DNA from: JAAZKA01 sp034926225
GTDB taxonomy: Bacteria; Bacillota; Clostridia; Oscillospirales; QAMX01
DNA: 64,000 nucleotides
Direction of reading: 5' to 3'
Assembly (NCBI GenBank): GCA_034926225.1
Contig: JAYFRF010000008.1
Span: 147,055 to 211,054, forward strand
The position numbers and the translations under genes were made by a program. Positions 1-8,081 of this stretch are shown piece after piece. Numbering within the stretch: position 1 is the first letter of the stretch; every line of letters begins with the position of its first letter. Under the pieces are notes generated by a model. It did not search any database. It was not told the DNA's origin and saw only the letters and a list, made by a program, of their open reading frames with translations.

Positions 1-367
1 TGAAGTACGCGGGAACGGTGATGACGGCCTGGGTGACTTTATCGCCGAGGTAGGCTTCCGCATCCGCTTTCAACTTCATCAGGATCATCGCGGAGATTTC
101 CTGCGGGGAGTAAGCCTTGCCGTCGATCGTGACCTTATGGGCGGTGCCCATCTCACGCTTGATCGAGGAAACGGTACGGTCGGGGTTTGTAATCGCCTGC
201 CGTTTGGCAACCTGACCGACCATACGCTCGCCGGTCTTGGAGAATGCGACAACGGACGGGGTAGTGCGCATGCCTTCGGCATTCGCGATGATAACAGGCT
301 CGCCGCCTTCCATCACGGCGACACAGGAGTTCGTAGTACCGAGGTCAATACCAATAATCTTAGACAT
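1..367 (-). CDS. dnaK: DnaK (Hsp70) chaperone, N-terminal part, cut by window edge
   Basis: The minus-strand frame starts at ATG 367 and stays open to the window edge, giving about 122 residues of the Hsp70 ATPase domain. It starts MSKIIGIDLGTTNSCVAVM, the phosphate-1 motif of Hsp70 actin-like ATPases, and continues with the typical TPSVVAFSKTGERMVGQ and AVITVPAYF segments. DnaK is the cytosolic ATP-driven chaperone that works with GrpE (next gene upstream in transcription) and DnaJ. An AAAGGATG ribosome binding site lies upstream of the ATG. It is the third gene of the hrcA-grpE-dnaK operon under the CIRCE-controlled promoter at about 2110-2138. A terminator-like hairpin sits in the 66 bp gap to grpE. 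The C-terminal part and any dnaJ lie outside the window. Confidence 0.97.
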   Translation of the reverse strand, partial: MSKIIGIDLGTTNSCVAVMEGGEPVIIANAEGMRTTPSVVAFSKTGERMVGQVAKRQAITNPDRTVSSIKREMGTAHKVTIDGKAYSPQEISAMILMKLKADAEAYLGDKVTQAVITVPAYF

Positions 368-409
368 ATTCAAAGCATCCTTTCAAAAAGCATACATTCT
401 ATGATAAAA

Positions 410-434
410 ACGCTTATTTGCTTGCGATAAGCGT
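410..434 (-). terminator. Hairpin between grpE and dnaK (attenuator or processing site)
   Basis: ACGCTTAT (410-417) pairs perfectly with ATAAGCGT (427-434) around a 9-nt loop. Read on the minus strand, the stem is followed by TTTTT. It starts at the last base of the grpE stop codon and lies inside the operon, so it may reduce or stabilise dnaK message rather than end transcription fully. Confidence 0.5.
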
Positions 435-1006
435 CAGTTTGCGACCTTTACCATCGCGTGACGAACGACTTTGTCATTCATCGAAAAGCCCTTCTGGAAC
501 ACCTCGACAATCGTATTGTCGTCTACGCCTTCCTGTTCTACATGCATGACGGCGTTGTGCTTCTCCGGGTCAAACTGCTCACCCTGCGCCGGGATTTCCG
601 TTACCCGGAGCTTCTCCAAGCAGTCGTAAAACTGCTTGGCGGTCATCTCGACGCCCTTTTTAAAGGCATCATCCTGCGTCTCAACAGCAAGCGCACGCTC
701 GAGGTTATCTAGCACCGGCAGCATCGCCGCAACGATCGTCAAAGCGGCGTCGCCGTAGACGCTTTCCCGTTCACGGGCGCTGCGCTTTCGGAAGTTATCG
801 TACTCGGCAAGCATCCGGCGGTATTGATCCTCCGTATCGGCAAGCGCCGATTCAAGCTTCTTTTTCTCATCGGTCAGCTTTCGCAATTCATCGGACTCCT
901 TTGCTTCAGTTTCCGGAGGCTTCACATCCGTAATAACCTCTTTTTCCGGCTTTTCAACCATTCCCTCCGGCGTTTTCTCGCACGGATTCCTGTTTTCGTT
1001 ATCCAT
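434..1006 (-). CDS. grpE: GrpE nucleotide exchange factor
   Basis: This 190-residue protein is the nucleotide exchange factor for DnaK. The acidic, poorly conserved first 40 residues are followed by a long charged helix (about 40-90) with the segment YRRMLAEYDNFRKRSARERE. The C-terminal beta domain contains ALAVETQDDAFKKGVEMTAKQF and ends in the family signature GFSMNDKVVRHAMVKV. The length is normal for the family. The ATG lies inside the end of hrcA (8 bp overlap) behind GGAG, so it is probably translationally coupled. It is the second gene of the CIRCE-regulated operon. Confidence 0.97.
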   Translation of the reverse strand: MDNENRNPCEKTPEGMVEKPEKEVITDVKPPETEAKESDELRKLTDEKKKLESALADTEDQYRRMLAEYDNFRKRSARERESVYGDAALTIVAAMLPVLDNLERALAVETQDDAFKKGVEMTAKQFYDCLEKLRVTEIPAQGEQFDPEKHNAVMHVEQEGVDDNTIVEVFQKGFSMNDKVVRHAMVKVAN

Positions 1007-2051
1007 TACGGTTCTCCATCCCCTGTTGTTCTGTCAGCATGCGCGTGAGCCCCTCGGAAAACTTTTCGAGCCTTGCGCATACCTTCGCGTAATCCATTCT
1101 CGTCGGCCCTATGATGCCGATGAGACCCTTTGCTCCATGCGCCGCTTCATAGGCCGATACAACGACCGATGCGTCGCAGAGCGGTTCCACACCGTTCTCC
1201 GTGCCGATTGAAATACGCAGCGTCTCACCCGGTTGCGGCGTCGGAAGCTTCGCCAGCGTTTCTCTGTTGGATAAGCATTCCAAAAGCGCCCTTGCCCGAT
1301 CTACGTCGCGGTACTCGGGGTATTGCAACAGCTGTGCCGCGCCGGCAAGGTATAGGTCGCGGTTCAAAATCCTGTTTAACACATCCGCGGCAAAGTCGAT
1401 CGCCGCCACAAGCAGCTCCGAAATCTCCGCGCCGGTTTCAACCTCCGCACGCGCGATTCTGTCGCCGTTCATATCCCCCAGCGGGATGTTTGTAAAGTAA
1501 TTGTTCAATGCCCGGTTTGCCGCGGCTACCTCAAACTCGGACAGCGGAATGTTTAAGCGGCATATGCGGTTTTTGATCTGATCCGAGCTTGTGACCAGCA
1601 CCAAGACCACCGTCGTCTTCTCAACGGCAATGACCTCGAAGCGCCGTACACTTTCCGTTTCCGCCGCCGGCGTCAGCGCGATCGCCGTGTGATGCGTCAG
1701 CTCCGACACCATTTTTCCCGCTTCGTTGATCAACCGATCCAACTCGCGCATTCGCAGTCCCAAGGCGAGCTGAACCTCCGTCATATCCTGCGCCGTTAAC
1801 TGGTAACGGCTCATCAATTCGTCTACATATAACCGATACGCCGCATGGGACGGGATCCGTCCCGCCGACGTGTGCGGCTGTTCAAGATACCCGAGGTTTT
1901 CTAGCTCCGACATCTCGTTACGCACCGTCGCCGATGATACCGGCGTCGTTAAGCGTACCGCGATGGCCTTCGACCCCACGGGCTCCGCCGTCTGGATGTA
2001 GTCATCCACCACGGCTTTCAATATCTGTTTTTTTCGATCGCTCAGCTTCAC
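999..2051 (-). CDS. hrcA: HrcA heat-shock repressor
   Basis: This 350-residue protein is the repressor that binds CIRCE operators and is titrated by GroEL. It starts at GTG (2051) behind GGAAAGGAGG. The N-terminal winged helix (residues 1-75) holds the family's DNA-binding segment ATVRNEMSELENLGYLEQPHTSAGR, shown here in part; the C-terminal dimerisation/GAF-like part carries GPTRMDYAKV near the end. The gene is first in its operon, and its own promoter overlaps a CIRCE element, which gives autoregulation. The second CIRCE in the window, before groES, is the other expected target. Confidence 0.97.
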   Translation of the reverse strand: MKLSDRKKQILKAVVDDYIQTAEPVGSKAIAVRLTTPVSSATVRNEMSELENLGYLEQPHTSAGRIPSHAAYRLYVDELMSRYQLTAQDMTEVQLALGLRMRELDRLINEAGKMVSELTHHTAIALTPAAETESVRRFEVIAVEKTTVVLVLVTSSDQIKNRICRLNIPLSEFEVAAANRALNNYFTNIPLGDMNGDRIARAEVETGAEISELLVAAIDFAADVLNRILNRDLYLAGAAQLLQYPEYRDVDRARALLECLSNRETLAKLPTPQPGETLRISIGTENGVEPLCDASVVVSAYEAAHGAKGLIGIIGPTRMDYAKVCARLEKFSEGLTRMLTEQQGMENRNG

Positions 2052-2078
2052 GCGAACGGACCTCCTTTCCCGGACGCG

Positions 2079-2105
2079 TTAGCACTCTAATCTATCGAGT
2101 GCTAG
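2079..2105 (-). promoter_or_regulatory. CIRCE operator upstream of hrcA
   Basis: TTAGCACTC (2079-2087), a 9-bp spacer, and GAGTGCTAG (2097-2105) match the CIRCE consensus TTAGCACTC-N9-GAGTGCTAA at 17 of 18 positions. It lies between the promoter and the hrcA start, where HrcA can block transcription. Confidence 0.96.
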
Positions 2106-2109
2106 CAAT

Positions 2110-2138
2110 AGATTACCACGAGTGCGCGCGTTTGTCAA
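2110..2138 (-). promoter_or_regulatory. Promoter of hrcA-grpE-dnaK
   Basis: On the minus strand TTGACA (2138-2133) is separated by exactly 17 bp from TAATCT (2115-2110), just upstream of the CIRCE. This is a near-consensus vegetative sigma promoter. Confidence 0.85.
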
Positions 2139-2192
2139 ATGGTATTTATACGAAATTTTCTTATTTTATGGAATCCTATTTATGCATTTTTA

Positions 2193-3044
2193 CTAGTCTC
2201 GTACCCGCACCAGCATAGAAAGTCCAAAACAGACGCCAAGACAGAGGACAATCAGCGCGGACGCGGCACAGCCTGCATAGTATGCCCCGATACAGCCTCC
2301 GATACCGCAAAGAAGGGCAATCAGGACGGAAAACAGTGTAAACCGACCCATACGCCCCGCGATATTGCGGGAAACGGCTGCGGGAAGGATCAAAAGTGCG
2401 TTGATGACGAGCATACCGACCCAGCGGATAGCGACCGTGACGGTGATCGCGACGACGATGGAGAAGATCAGCTCCGACTTAAGCGGTTTGATGCCGCGGC
2501 TCCGTGCGATAGAGCGATGCAAGGAGAGCGTTACGAGGGAATTGGCCGCGAAGAGCCAATAAACAGTCACGGCAAGCAGGAGCAACAGCGCCCAGGCAAG
2601 CTCCCGCGGACGTACGCTCATCAAATCGCCGACGAGCAGCGAGGACAGCTTCGACAGTCCCGAGCCCGCCGTCGCGAGCACCAGACCGAGCGCGATACTG
2701 ACAGCTGAATAGACGCCGATGATAGTATCCGCCGAGAGCTTTACACGGGATTTTGTGACGGTGACAAGCGACGCAAAGACGATGGAGAAAATGACGGCTC
2801 CCCAAAGCGGTTCCGCAAAGCCCGCAAGCGTGCCGACGACCATGCCGGTAAACGCGCCGTGACCTAAGGATTCGGAGAAAAACGACATGCGCGTGTTGAC
2901 AATCATCGTCGAAAGCAGTCCAAAAAGCGGGGTGATGAGAATCACCGCGAGAAGGGCATTTTTAAAGAATAAGCCAGCCCCGGCCGCCGCCCATTCAAAC
3001 GGAAGCCAGTCGATCATGCGATACCATACTTCCATGCCGCTCAC
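2193..3044 (-). CDS. Metal ABC transporter permease (ABC-3 family, ZnuB/MntB-like)
   Basis: This 283-residue integral membrane protein shows about eight hydrophobic segments and the ABC-3 family features of zinc/manganese importers, including the FFSESLGHGAFTGMVVG segment after the second helix and the late MLVINALLILPAAVSRNIAG segment. It starts at GTG 3044 in a GTGA overlap with the ATPase gene, so translation is coupled. The C-terminus is short, with no added domain. Together with the ATPase and the lipoprotein it forms a complete importer. The metal (Zn or Mn) cannot be decided from sequence alone. Confidence 0.9.
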   Translation of the reverse strand: MSGMEVWYRMIDWLPFEWAAAGAGLFFKNALLAVILITPLFGLLSTMIVNTRMSFFSESLGHGAFTGMVVGTLAGFAEPLWGAVIFSIVFASLVTVTKSRVKLSADTIIGVYSAVSIALGLVLATAGSGLSKLSSLLVGDLMSVRPRELAWALLLLLAVTVYWLFAANSLVTLSLHRSIARSRGIKPLKSELIFSIVVAITVTVAIRWVGMLVINALLILPAAVSRNIAGRMGRFTLFSVLIALLCGIGGCIGAYYAGCAASALIVLCLGVCFGLSMLVRVRD

Positions 3045-3781
3045 CCCAGCAATTCCCGGTATTCCGGCGAGGCGATCACCTCTTCCGGCGTACCGATGCG
3101 CAAAACTCTGTGATTTAAAAGCACCGCACGGTCGGCGTACCGGAGCACCAGCGCCGGATCGTGGGAGATCAGCAGAACCGACAGATCGGCATGCTCCTTG
3201 ACCTGTTCGACCGTCTCATAATAGATTTCGAGACCCCGGCTGTCGATGCCGGAGGAAGGTTCGTCCAAGAGCAGAATCTGCGGCAGCGGACGCAGCGCCA
3301 GCGCCAAAAGCACCCTTTGCAGCTCACCGCCGGATAAGACGCCTACCTGCCGGTCTAGCGCGTCCTCCATCTTCACCGCCCGCAGCGCGCCGCGGATATC
3401 CTCCCGCAGTTTTTTCCCATGCGGCAGCCATACGGGTGCTCGTGAGGTACAGGCGACGAACAGATCGCAGACGGTCGCGGGATACTGCGCGTCAAATCGC
3501 GGCATTTGCGGGACATAACCGATTATTGGGCTCACCGGCTCCGTGTTATGGGCGTTGGTAAAATGGATGTCGCCCGTATGTGCCAGTTCACTCAGGATGG
3601 CGCGCATCAGCGTCGACTTGCCCGCGCCGTTCGGCCCTACGACAGCCGTCGTCTCCCCGCAGTGCATATGGAGATTGACATCCTCAAGGATGGTATCCGC
3701 GCCGATTTTTACACCGACGTGCTCCACCTTCGTGCAGCAGGCGATGGCGCATTCGTTATTTCCATGGGGGTTGACGCGCAT
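3041..3781 (-). CDS. Metal ABC transporter ATP-binding protein (ZnuC/MntA-like)
   Basis: A 246-residue ABC ATPase. Walker A is GPNGAGKST, the signature is LSGGELQR, Walker B is ILLLDEPSSGID, and the switch His is in LLISHDP. It powers the ABC-3 permease encoded immediately downstream with a 4-bp overlap. A short Cys-containing N-terminal stretch (NNECAIACCTK) precedes the usual start of the fold and might bind metal, but that is speculation. The gap to the lipoprotein gene is 6 bp, so all three are one transcript. Confidence 0.93.
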   Translation of the reverse strand: MRVNPHGNNECAIACCTKVEHVGVKIGADTILEDVNLHMHCGETTAVVGPNGAGKSTLMRAILSELAHTGDIHFTNAHNTEPVSPIIGYVPQMPRFDAQYPATVCDLFVACTSRAPVWLPHGKKLREDIRGALRAVKMEDALDRQVGVLSGGELQRVLLALALRPLPQILLLDEPSSGIDSRGLEIYYETVEQVKEHADLSVLLISHDPALVLRYADRAVLLNHRVLRIGTPEEVIASPEYRELLG

Positions 3782-3787
3782 AACTCT

Positions 3788-4693
3788 TTAGTTTCCTTCC
3801 TCGCAGAGCGCCTGCACCAATACAGCGTAGTTTTCCTTCATGATATCCAGATAATGACTGTCCTCCGTATCGGCGCTGACGAGGGAATCCACAACATATA
3901 CCGCCGCGCCGGTTTCCTGCGAAACCGTAACCGCCGCGCGGTCATCGTATTGCACGTCGGCAAACAGCGCACGTACATCGTACTTCTCGACCGCCGCGAT
4001 AACCTCATTCAGCTCCTTTGCCGACGGCTCCTCATCCGGCTCCTTGGCAATCACGCCGACGACGTTCAAGCCGAAGTCCCGCGCCACGTAATCAAAGCTT
4101 TCATGGAAAATGACAATGTTCCGATTTTCTACCCCTTCAAGCTGCCCTTGATACTCCGCAAGCTGCGCGCGCACCTTTACGGCAAACGCTTCGGCATTCG
4201 CGCGGTAATCCTCCGCATAGGCGGGGTCTGCTTCCCCGAGCGCATGGGCGATATTGGCGGCCATGACGCACGCACCCTCGGCGCTCATCCATAGATGCGC
4301 GTTGTACTCTGTCTCTCCCGTGATTGACGGCAGCATGGCTGCGGTACCGATCGCTTCGGTGACCTTTACATTATTATGCGCTTCGGTGACTTCGTCGAGG
4401 AAGCTCTCCATGCCCCCGCCGCAGGCGAGGAAAACGTCGGCCTTTTCGAGAAGCTTGCGGTCGTTCATCGTAAGCTGGTAGTCATGCAGGCATCCCGCCT
4501 GAGCAGGCGCCATGTTTTCCAGGCTGACACCGTCGATGTTCGCTGTGACTTCCTTTGCAATCAGGTATACCGGGCAAAAGGAGGTGACGACGCGCAGGCG
4601 GGCGTCGTCCGTTTCCTTCGTATTCGCCGCGCAGGCGGACAGGAGCACCATCAGCGCCATCACAAGCGGCAGCATCGTTCTAATTAAAGTCAT
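3788..4693 (-). CDS. Metal ABC transporter substrate-binding lipoprotein (ZnuA/AdcA-like)
   Basis: This 301-residue protein begins with a lipoprotein signal ending LLSAC, so it should be anchored on the outer face of the membrane. It belongs to the cluster A-I (ZnuA/TroA) binding proteins. Likely metal ligands are His in CLHDYQLTMNDRKLL, His in EYNAHLWMS, His in IFHESFDYVARDFGL, and the late acidic residue in LFADVQYDD. A long His-rich loop typical of many ZnuA proteins is absent, so manganese or another metal is possible. It is first in its operon behind AAGGAAAGG. I see no clear promoter or Zur/MntR box in the short gap after the groEL terminator. Confidence 0.92.
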   Translation of the reverse strand: MTLIRTMLPLVMALMVLLSACAANTKETDDARLRVVTSFCPVYLIAKEVTANIDGVSLENMAPAQAGCLHDYQLTMNDRKLLEKADVFLACGGGMESFLDEVTEAHNNVKVTEAIGTAAMLPSITGETEYNAHLWMSAEGACVMAANIAHALGEADPAYAEDYRANAEAFAVKVRAQLAEYQGQLEGVENRNIVIFHESFDYVARDFGLNVVGVIAKEPDEEPSAKELNEVIAAVEKYDVRALFADVQYDDRAAVTVSQETGAAVYVVDSLVSADTEDSHYLDIMKENYAVLVQALCEEGN

Positions 4694-4721
4694 AGTCGCC
4701 TTTCCTTATGCAAAAACGGGA

Positions 4722-4762
4722 AAACGGGGGAACGCCCTTCGCATCCCCGCGTCCCCCCGTTT
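4722..4762 (-). terminator. Terminator downstream of groEL
   Basis: AAACGGGGG (4722-4730) pairs with CCCCCGTTT (4754-4762). Read on the minus strand after the groEL stop, the stem is followed by a T-rich run interrupted by CCCG. It separates groEL from the metal transporter operon. Confidence 0.7.
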
Positions 4763-4782
4763 GTATCATTTGCTGTATTCGA

Positions 4783-6414
4783 TTAATACATGCCGCCCAT
4801 GTCGGGATTCGCAGGAGCAGCGGCAGGCGCCACAGGCTCCTTCTTCTCGGCGACAAGGCTCTCGGTCGTCAGAATCATCGACGCAACGGAAGCGGCCTTC
4901 TCCAGCGCGGAGCGGGAAACCTTCGTAGGATCGACGATGCCGGCCTTGATCATATCGGTATAAGTCTCGTTGAGTGCATCAAAGCCGTAACCGACCTTGC
5001 GGGAATTCTTAATGCGTTCCAGAACGACGGAACCGTCGAGACCCGCATTCGCGGCAATCTGCTTAACCGGCTCCTCCAGAGCGCGCGCGATGATCTTAAC
5101 ACCGGTCTTCTCATCGCCGTCAACACTGGATACGATCTTCGCAACCTCGGCCGCCGCGTTGACATACGCCACACCGCCGCCGGACACGATGCCTTCCTCA
5201 ACAGCCGCGCGGGTCGCATTGAGGGCGTCCTCGATACGGAGCTTCTTTTCCTTCATCTCCGTCTCGGTCGCCGCACCAACCTTGATGACCGCGACGCCGC
5301 CGGACAGCTTGGCAAGCCGCTCCTGAAGCTTCTCACGATCAAAATCGGAGGTCGTGATTTCAATCGCGGACTTGATCTGGGACACACGCGCCTTGATCTC
5401 TTCCGCACTGCCGGCGCCGCCGACAATGATGGTGTTTTCCTTCTGCACTTTGACCTGACGGGCGCGGCCGAGCTGTGCAACAGTGGTCTCCTTGAGCTCG
5501 AGCCCGAGATCAGCGGTGATGACTTCGCCGCCGGTGAGGATGGCGATGTCCTTGAGCATTTCCTTACGGCGATCGCCAAAGCCCGGCGCCTTGACGCCGA
5601 CGCAGGTGAACGTGCCGCGCAGACGGTTCACGAGAATCGTCGCGAGTGCTTCGCCTTCAAGATCCTCGGCGATGATGACGAGCTTCTTGCCGGACTGGAC
5701 AATCTGCTCGAGCAGTGGCAGGATCTCCTGGATACTCGAAATCTTCTTGTCGGTGATGAGGATATAAGCGTCGTCGATGACGGCTTCCATCTTGTCGGAA
5801 TCGGTAACCATATAGGGGGAGATATAGCCGCGATCGAACTGCATGCCTTCGACGACCTCGGAAAAGGTCTCGGCGGTCTTGGAATCCTCGATGGTGATAA
5901 CGCCGTCGTTGCCGACCTTCTTCATCGCATCTGCGATGAGCTTGCCGATCTCTTCATCGCTGGATGAAATCGCGGCGACACGGGCGATATCCTCGGAGCC
6001 GTTGACGGGCTGAGAATTGGCCTTCATGGTATCGATCGCGGTCTTGACAGCCTTTTGGATTCCGCGCTTCATGATCATCGGATTCGCACCTGCGACGACA
6101 TTCTTCATGCCCTCGCGGACGATGGCCTGCGTGATCAGCGTCGCGGTAGTGGTGCCGTCGCCGGCGACATCGTTAGTCTTCGTCGCGGCTTCACGAACAA
6201 GCTGCGCGCCCATGTTCTCAAAGGGATCATCCAGATCGATTTCCTTGGCAATCGTAACGCCGTCGTTGGTGATCAGCGGAGAGCCGAATTTCTTGTCGAG
6301 AACGACATTGCGTCCCTTCGGGCCGAGCGTAACCTTGACGGTATTGGCAACCTGGTCAACGCCACGCTGCAGCGCGCGACGCGCTTCCTCATCAAAAATA
6401 ATGACCTTGGACAT
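4783..6414 (-). CDS. groL: GroEL (Hsp60) chaperonin
   Basis: This 543-residue protein is the 60-kDa ring chaperonin that folds proteins in the cytosol together with GroES. Diagnostic segments are TLGPKGRNVVLDKKFG, the ATP site GDGTTTATLI, the apical-domain KAPGFGDRRKEML, and GGGVAYVNA. The tail is short (PDMGGMY), a truncated version of the GGM-rich tail of many homologues. It is the second gene of groES-groEL, 43 bp after groES, and is covered by the CIRCE/HrcA control seen upstream of groES. Confidence 0.98.
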   Translation of the reverse strand: MSKVIIFDEEARRALQRGVDQVANTVKVTLGPKGRNVVLDKKFGSPLITNDGVTIAKEIDLDDPFENMGAQLVREAATKTNDVAGDGTTTATLITQAIVREGMKNVVAGANPMIMKRGIQKAVKTAIDTMKANSQPVNGSEDIARVAAISSSDEEIGKLIADAMKKVGNDGVITIEDSKTAETFSEVVEGMQFDRGYISPYMVTDSDKMEAVIDDAYILITDKKISSIQEILPLLEQIVQSGKKLVIIAEDLEGEALATILVNRLRGTFTCVGVKAPGFGDRRKEMLKDIAILTGGEVITADLGLELKETTVAQLGRARQVKVQKENTIIVGGAGSAEEIKARVSQIKSAIEITTSDFDREKLQERLAKLSGGVAVIKVGAATETEMKEKKLRIEDALNATRAAVEEGIVSGGGVAYVNAAAEVAKIVSSVDGDEKTGVKIIARALEEPVKQIAANAGLDGSVVLERIKNSRKVGYGFDALNETYTDMIKAGIVDPTKVSRSALEKAASVASMILTTESLVAEKKEPVAPAAAPANPDMGGMY

Positions 6415-6457
6415 ATTCTAATATCCTCCCAGTTTATAACTCTTATGATACAGGCTC

Positions 6458-6742
6458 TTACTCGACAATCGCGAGAATATCGTTCTGACGGACAACGATC
6501 AGATCTTCGCCGTCGATCTTCACTTCCGTGCCGGAATACTTGGACATAATCACACGGTCGCCTGCCTTCAGATACATAACAACGTCTTTTCCATCAACGT
6601 TCCCGCCGGGGCCTACCGCGATGACTTCGGCAACCTGGGGTTTTTCTTTCGCAGAGCCGGTCAGGATGATACCCGACTTCGTGGTCTCTTCAGTTTCGAC
6701 CATCTTAAGAACGACTCTATCCGCCAAAGGCTTCAGTTTCAT
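6458..6742 (-). CDS. groS: GroES (Hsp10) co-chaperonin
   Basis: This 94-residue lid of the chaperonin starts MKLKPLADRVVLKMVE and ends with the conserved VVRQNDILAI. The mobile loop lies around TTKSGIILTGSAKEKPQ. The length is normal. The ATG follows CAGGAGG at good spacing. It is the first gene of the bicistronic heat-shock operon. Confidence 0.98.
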   Translation of the reverse strand: MKLKPLADRVVLKMVETEETTKSGIILTGSAKEKPQVAEVIAVGPGGNVDGKDVVMYLKAGDRVIMSKYSGTEVKIDGEDLIVVRQNDILAIVE

Positions 6743-6770
6743 GAAAATGACCTCCTGTATATTTGCGGTT

Positions 6771-6797
6771 TTAGCACTCTTTCTAACTGAGTGCTAG
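6771..6797 (-). promoter_or_regulatory. CIRCE operator upstream of groES
   Basis: TTAGCACTC (6771-6779), 9 bp, then GAGTGCTAG (6789-6797). It shows the same single departure from consensus as the hrcA copy, so both sites should be bound by the HrcA encoded at 999-2051. Confidence 0.96.
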
Positions 6798-6807
6798 CAC
6801 AGTTAAT

Positions 6808-6836
6808 ACTATAGTGCAAATCTCTCTTTTTTTCAA
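6808..6836 (-). promoter_or_regulatory. Promoter of groES-groEL
   Basis: On the minus strand TTGAAA (6836-6831), 17-bp spacer, TATAGT (6813-6808), placed directly upstream of the CIRCE. Confidence 0.85.
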
Positions 6837-6946
6837 GTCCCGTTTTTCGCTTTATTTTATTCCTTTTCTCCAAAATTATGTGTTGTCATAATATACCTTC
6901 TGATTTCATTTTCTTCCTTCCTTTTTCTCGTTTTATCTGTTGTTTT

Positions 6947-7891
6947 CTATTTGCAATCAGTAAAATCAAGCTGTACCCCCATGTTTCTCAGAAGGTGCGC
7001 ACCATCCGGCACGACGAATTTCAGTGCATTCCTGACCAAGCGGATTTCCGCGCGGTCTGTGACAAGGATATCGCCGTCATAACAGATCGGCTCCGGCCGC
7101 TCAGAGACAAGCGTCAGGGTATGCGCGCGGCGGTAGAGCTGAAGTCTGCCAAGCTCGCGGTGACGCCCGGAAGCATACAACGGCAGCATCCGAAGCATCG
7201 CCGCGCGGCTGACCTTGCGGATGCCGACTATATCAAAGGCGCCGTCATCCGGCTCAGCCTCCGGCACGGCGTAGAACCCGCCGCCGTAGTAGCGTCCGTT
7301 GGCGGCTACCATCAAGGCGATATCCATGTCGAACGGTTCCCCATCGATTTCAATATGATAGCGGCGATTGATCTTTTGAAAAAAGTTGATCGCCAAAGAG
7401 AGCTTATACGGAAAGCCGCCTCCGAACAGGCATTTTCGCTTATTACGAACCACCCAATACGCGATACGCGCGTCGATCCCCGCGTCGCAGATATTGATCG
7501 CGTAGCGGTCGTTGACCGCAAGCGCGTCCATGAACTCGGCTTTGCCGCGTACCTGTGCGGGGATACTGCGAAAAAGTTCCGGTTTGTCGAATATTTTAAT
7601 GAAATCGTTTCCCGTACCGTAGGGCAGACAGGCGATTTCGACATTATCAAGCCCGATCGCGCCGTTGACAACCTCCGAGAGCGTACCATCGCCCCCGCAG
7701 GCATAGAACCGACAGATTCTCGGCGCCACCTTCTCGGCGATCTGACGGACAAGCGCTGTCGCGTTTCCCGGCCCCGTGGTCACACGGATTTCGTAATCGA
7801 AGCCTTCCATTTCGCTCAAGACTTCCTTACGAATACGTTCCGTACTGTTTTGCAGCCCTGCCGCCGGATTGATCAAAAAAATATGCTTCAA
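6947..7891 (-). CDS. Diacylglycerol kinase family lipid kinase (YegS/DagK-like)
   Basis: This 314-residue protein has the lipid-kinase fold: N-terminal INPAAG, the nucleotide-binding YACGGDGTLSEVVNG (about residues 63-77) and PYGTGNDF (about 90-97). The C-terminal beta-sandwich domain carries the conserved ANGRYYGGGF and DGAFDIV. Members phosphorylate diacylglycerol or related lipids at the cytoplasmic face of the membrane. The product may be DagK proper, which recycles diacylglycerol from lipoteichoic acid synthesis, but the substrate cannot be read from sequence. It appears to be monocistronic on the minus strand. Confidence 0.9.
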   Translation of the reverse strand: MKHIFLINPAAGLQNSTERIRKEVLSEMEGFDYEIRVTTGPGNATALVRQIAEKVAPRICRFYACGGDGTLSEVVNGAIGLDNVEIACLPYGTGNDFIKIFDKPELFRSIPAQVRGKAEFMDALAVNDRYAINICDAGIDARIAYWVVRNKRKCLFGGGFPYKLSLAINFFQKINRRYHIEIDGEPFDMDIALMVAANGRYYGGGFYAVPEAEPDDGAFDIVGIRKVSRAAMLRMLPLYASGRHRELGRLQLYRRAHTLTLVSERPEPICYDGDILVTDRAEIRLVRNALKFVVPDGAHLLRNMGVQLDFTDCK

Positions 7892-8022
7892 TACCCCTCA
7901 TTCCTTCCGCCCCAAGTTTCTCCGTTTTCATTTAGAATACAACTATTTTCGTCAAAAGGCAAGAGTGTTCGTTAATTATTATTGATCGATCCGGTGTATT
8001 ATACGCGCTCGCTGATAAGAAA

Positions 8023-8056
8023 AGCGCCCAGGAGACAAATCAGTCCCTTGAGCGCT
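8023..8056 (-). terminator. Terminator after the Gfo/Idh gene at 8082
   Basis: A 14-bp stem with one mismatch (8023-8036 with 8043-8056) and a 6-nt loop. On the minus strand it is followed by TTTTCTTAT. It can also act in the opposite direction (CTTTTTAAC on the plus side). Confidence 0.8.
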
Positions 8057-8081
8057 TGCTTTTTAACTTATATTGCTAATT

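Noticed and set aside
4708..5967. A 419-codon open frame on the plus strand opposite groEL
   Set aside because: It is an antisense shadow of the conserved groEL frame, has no suitable ribosome binding site, and its protein has no recognisable fold.
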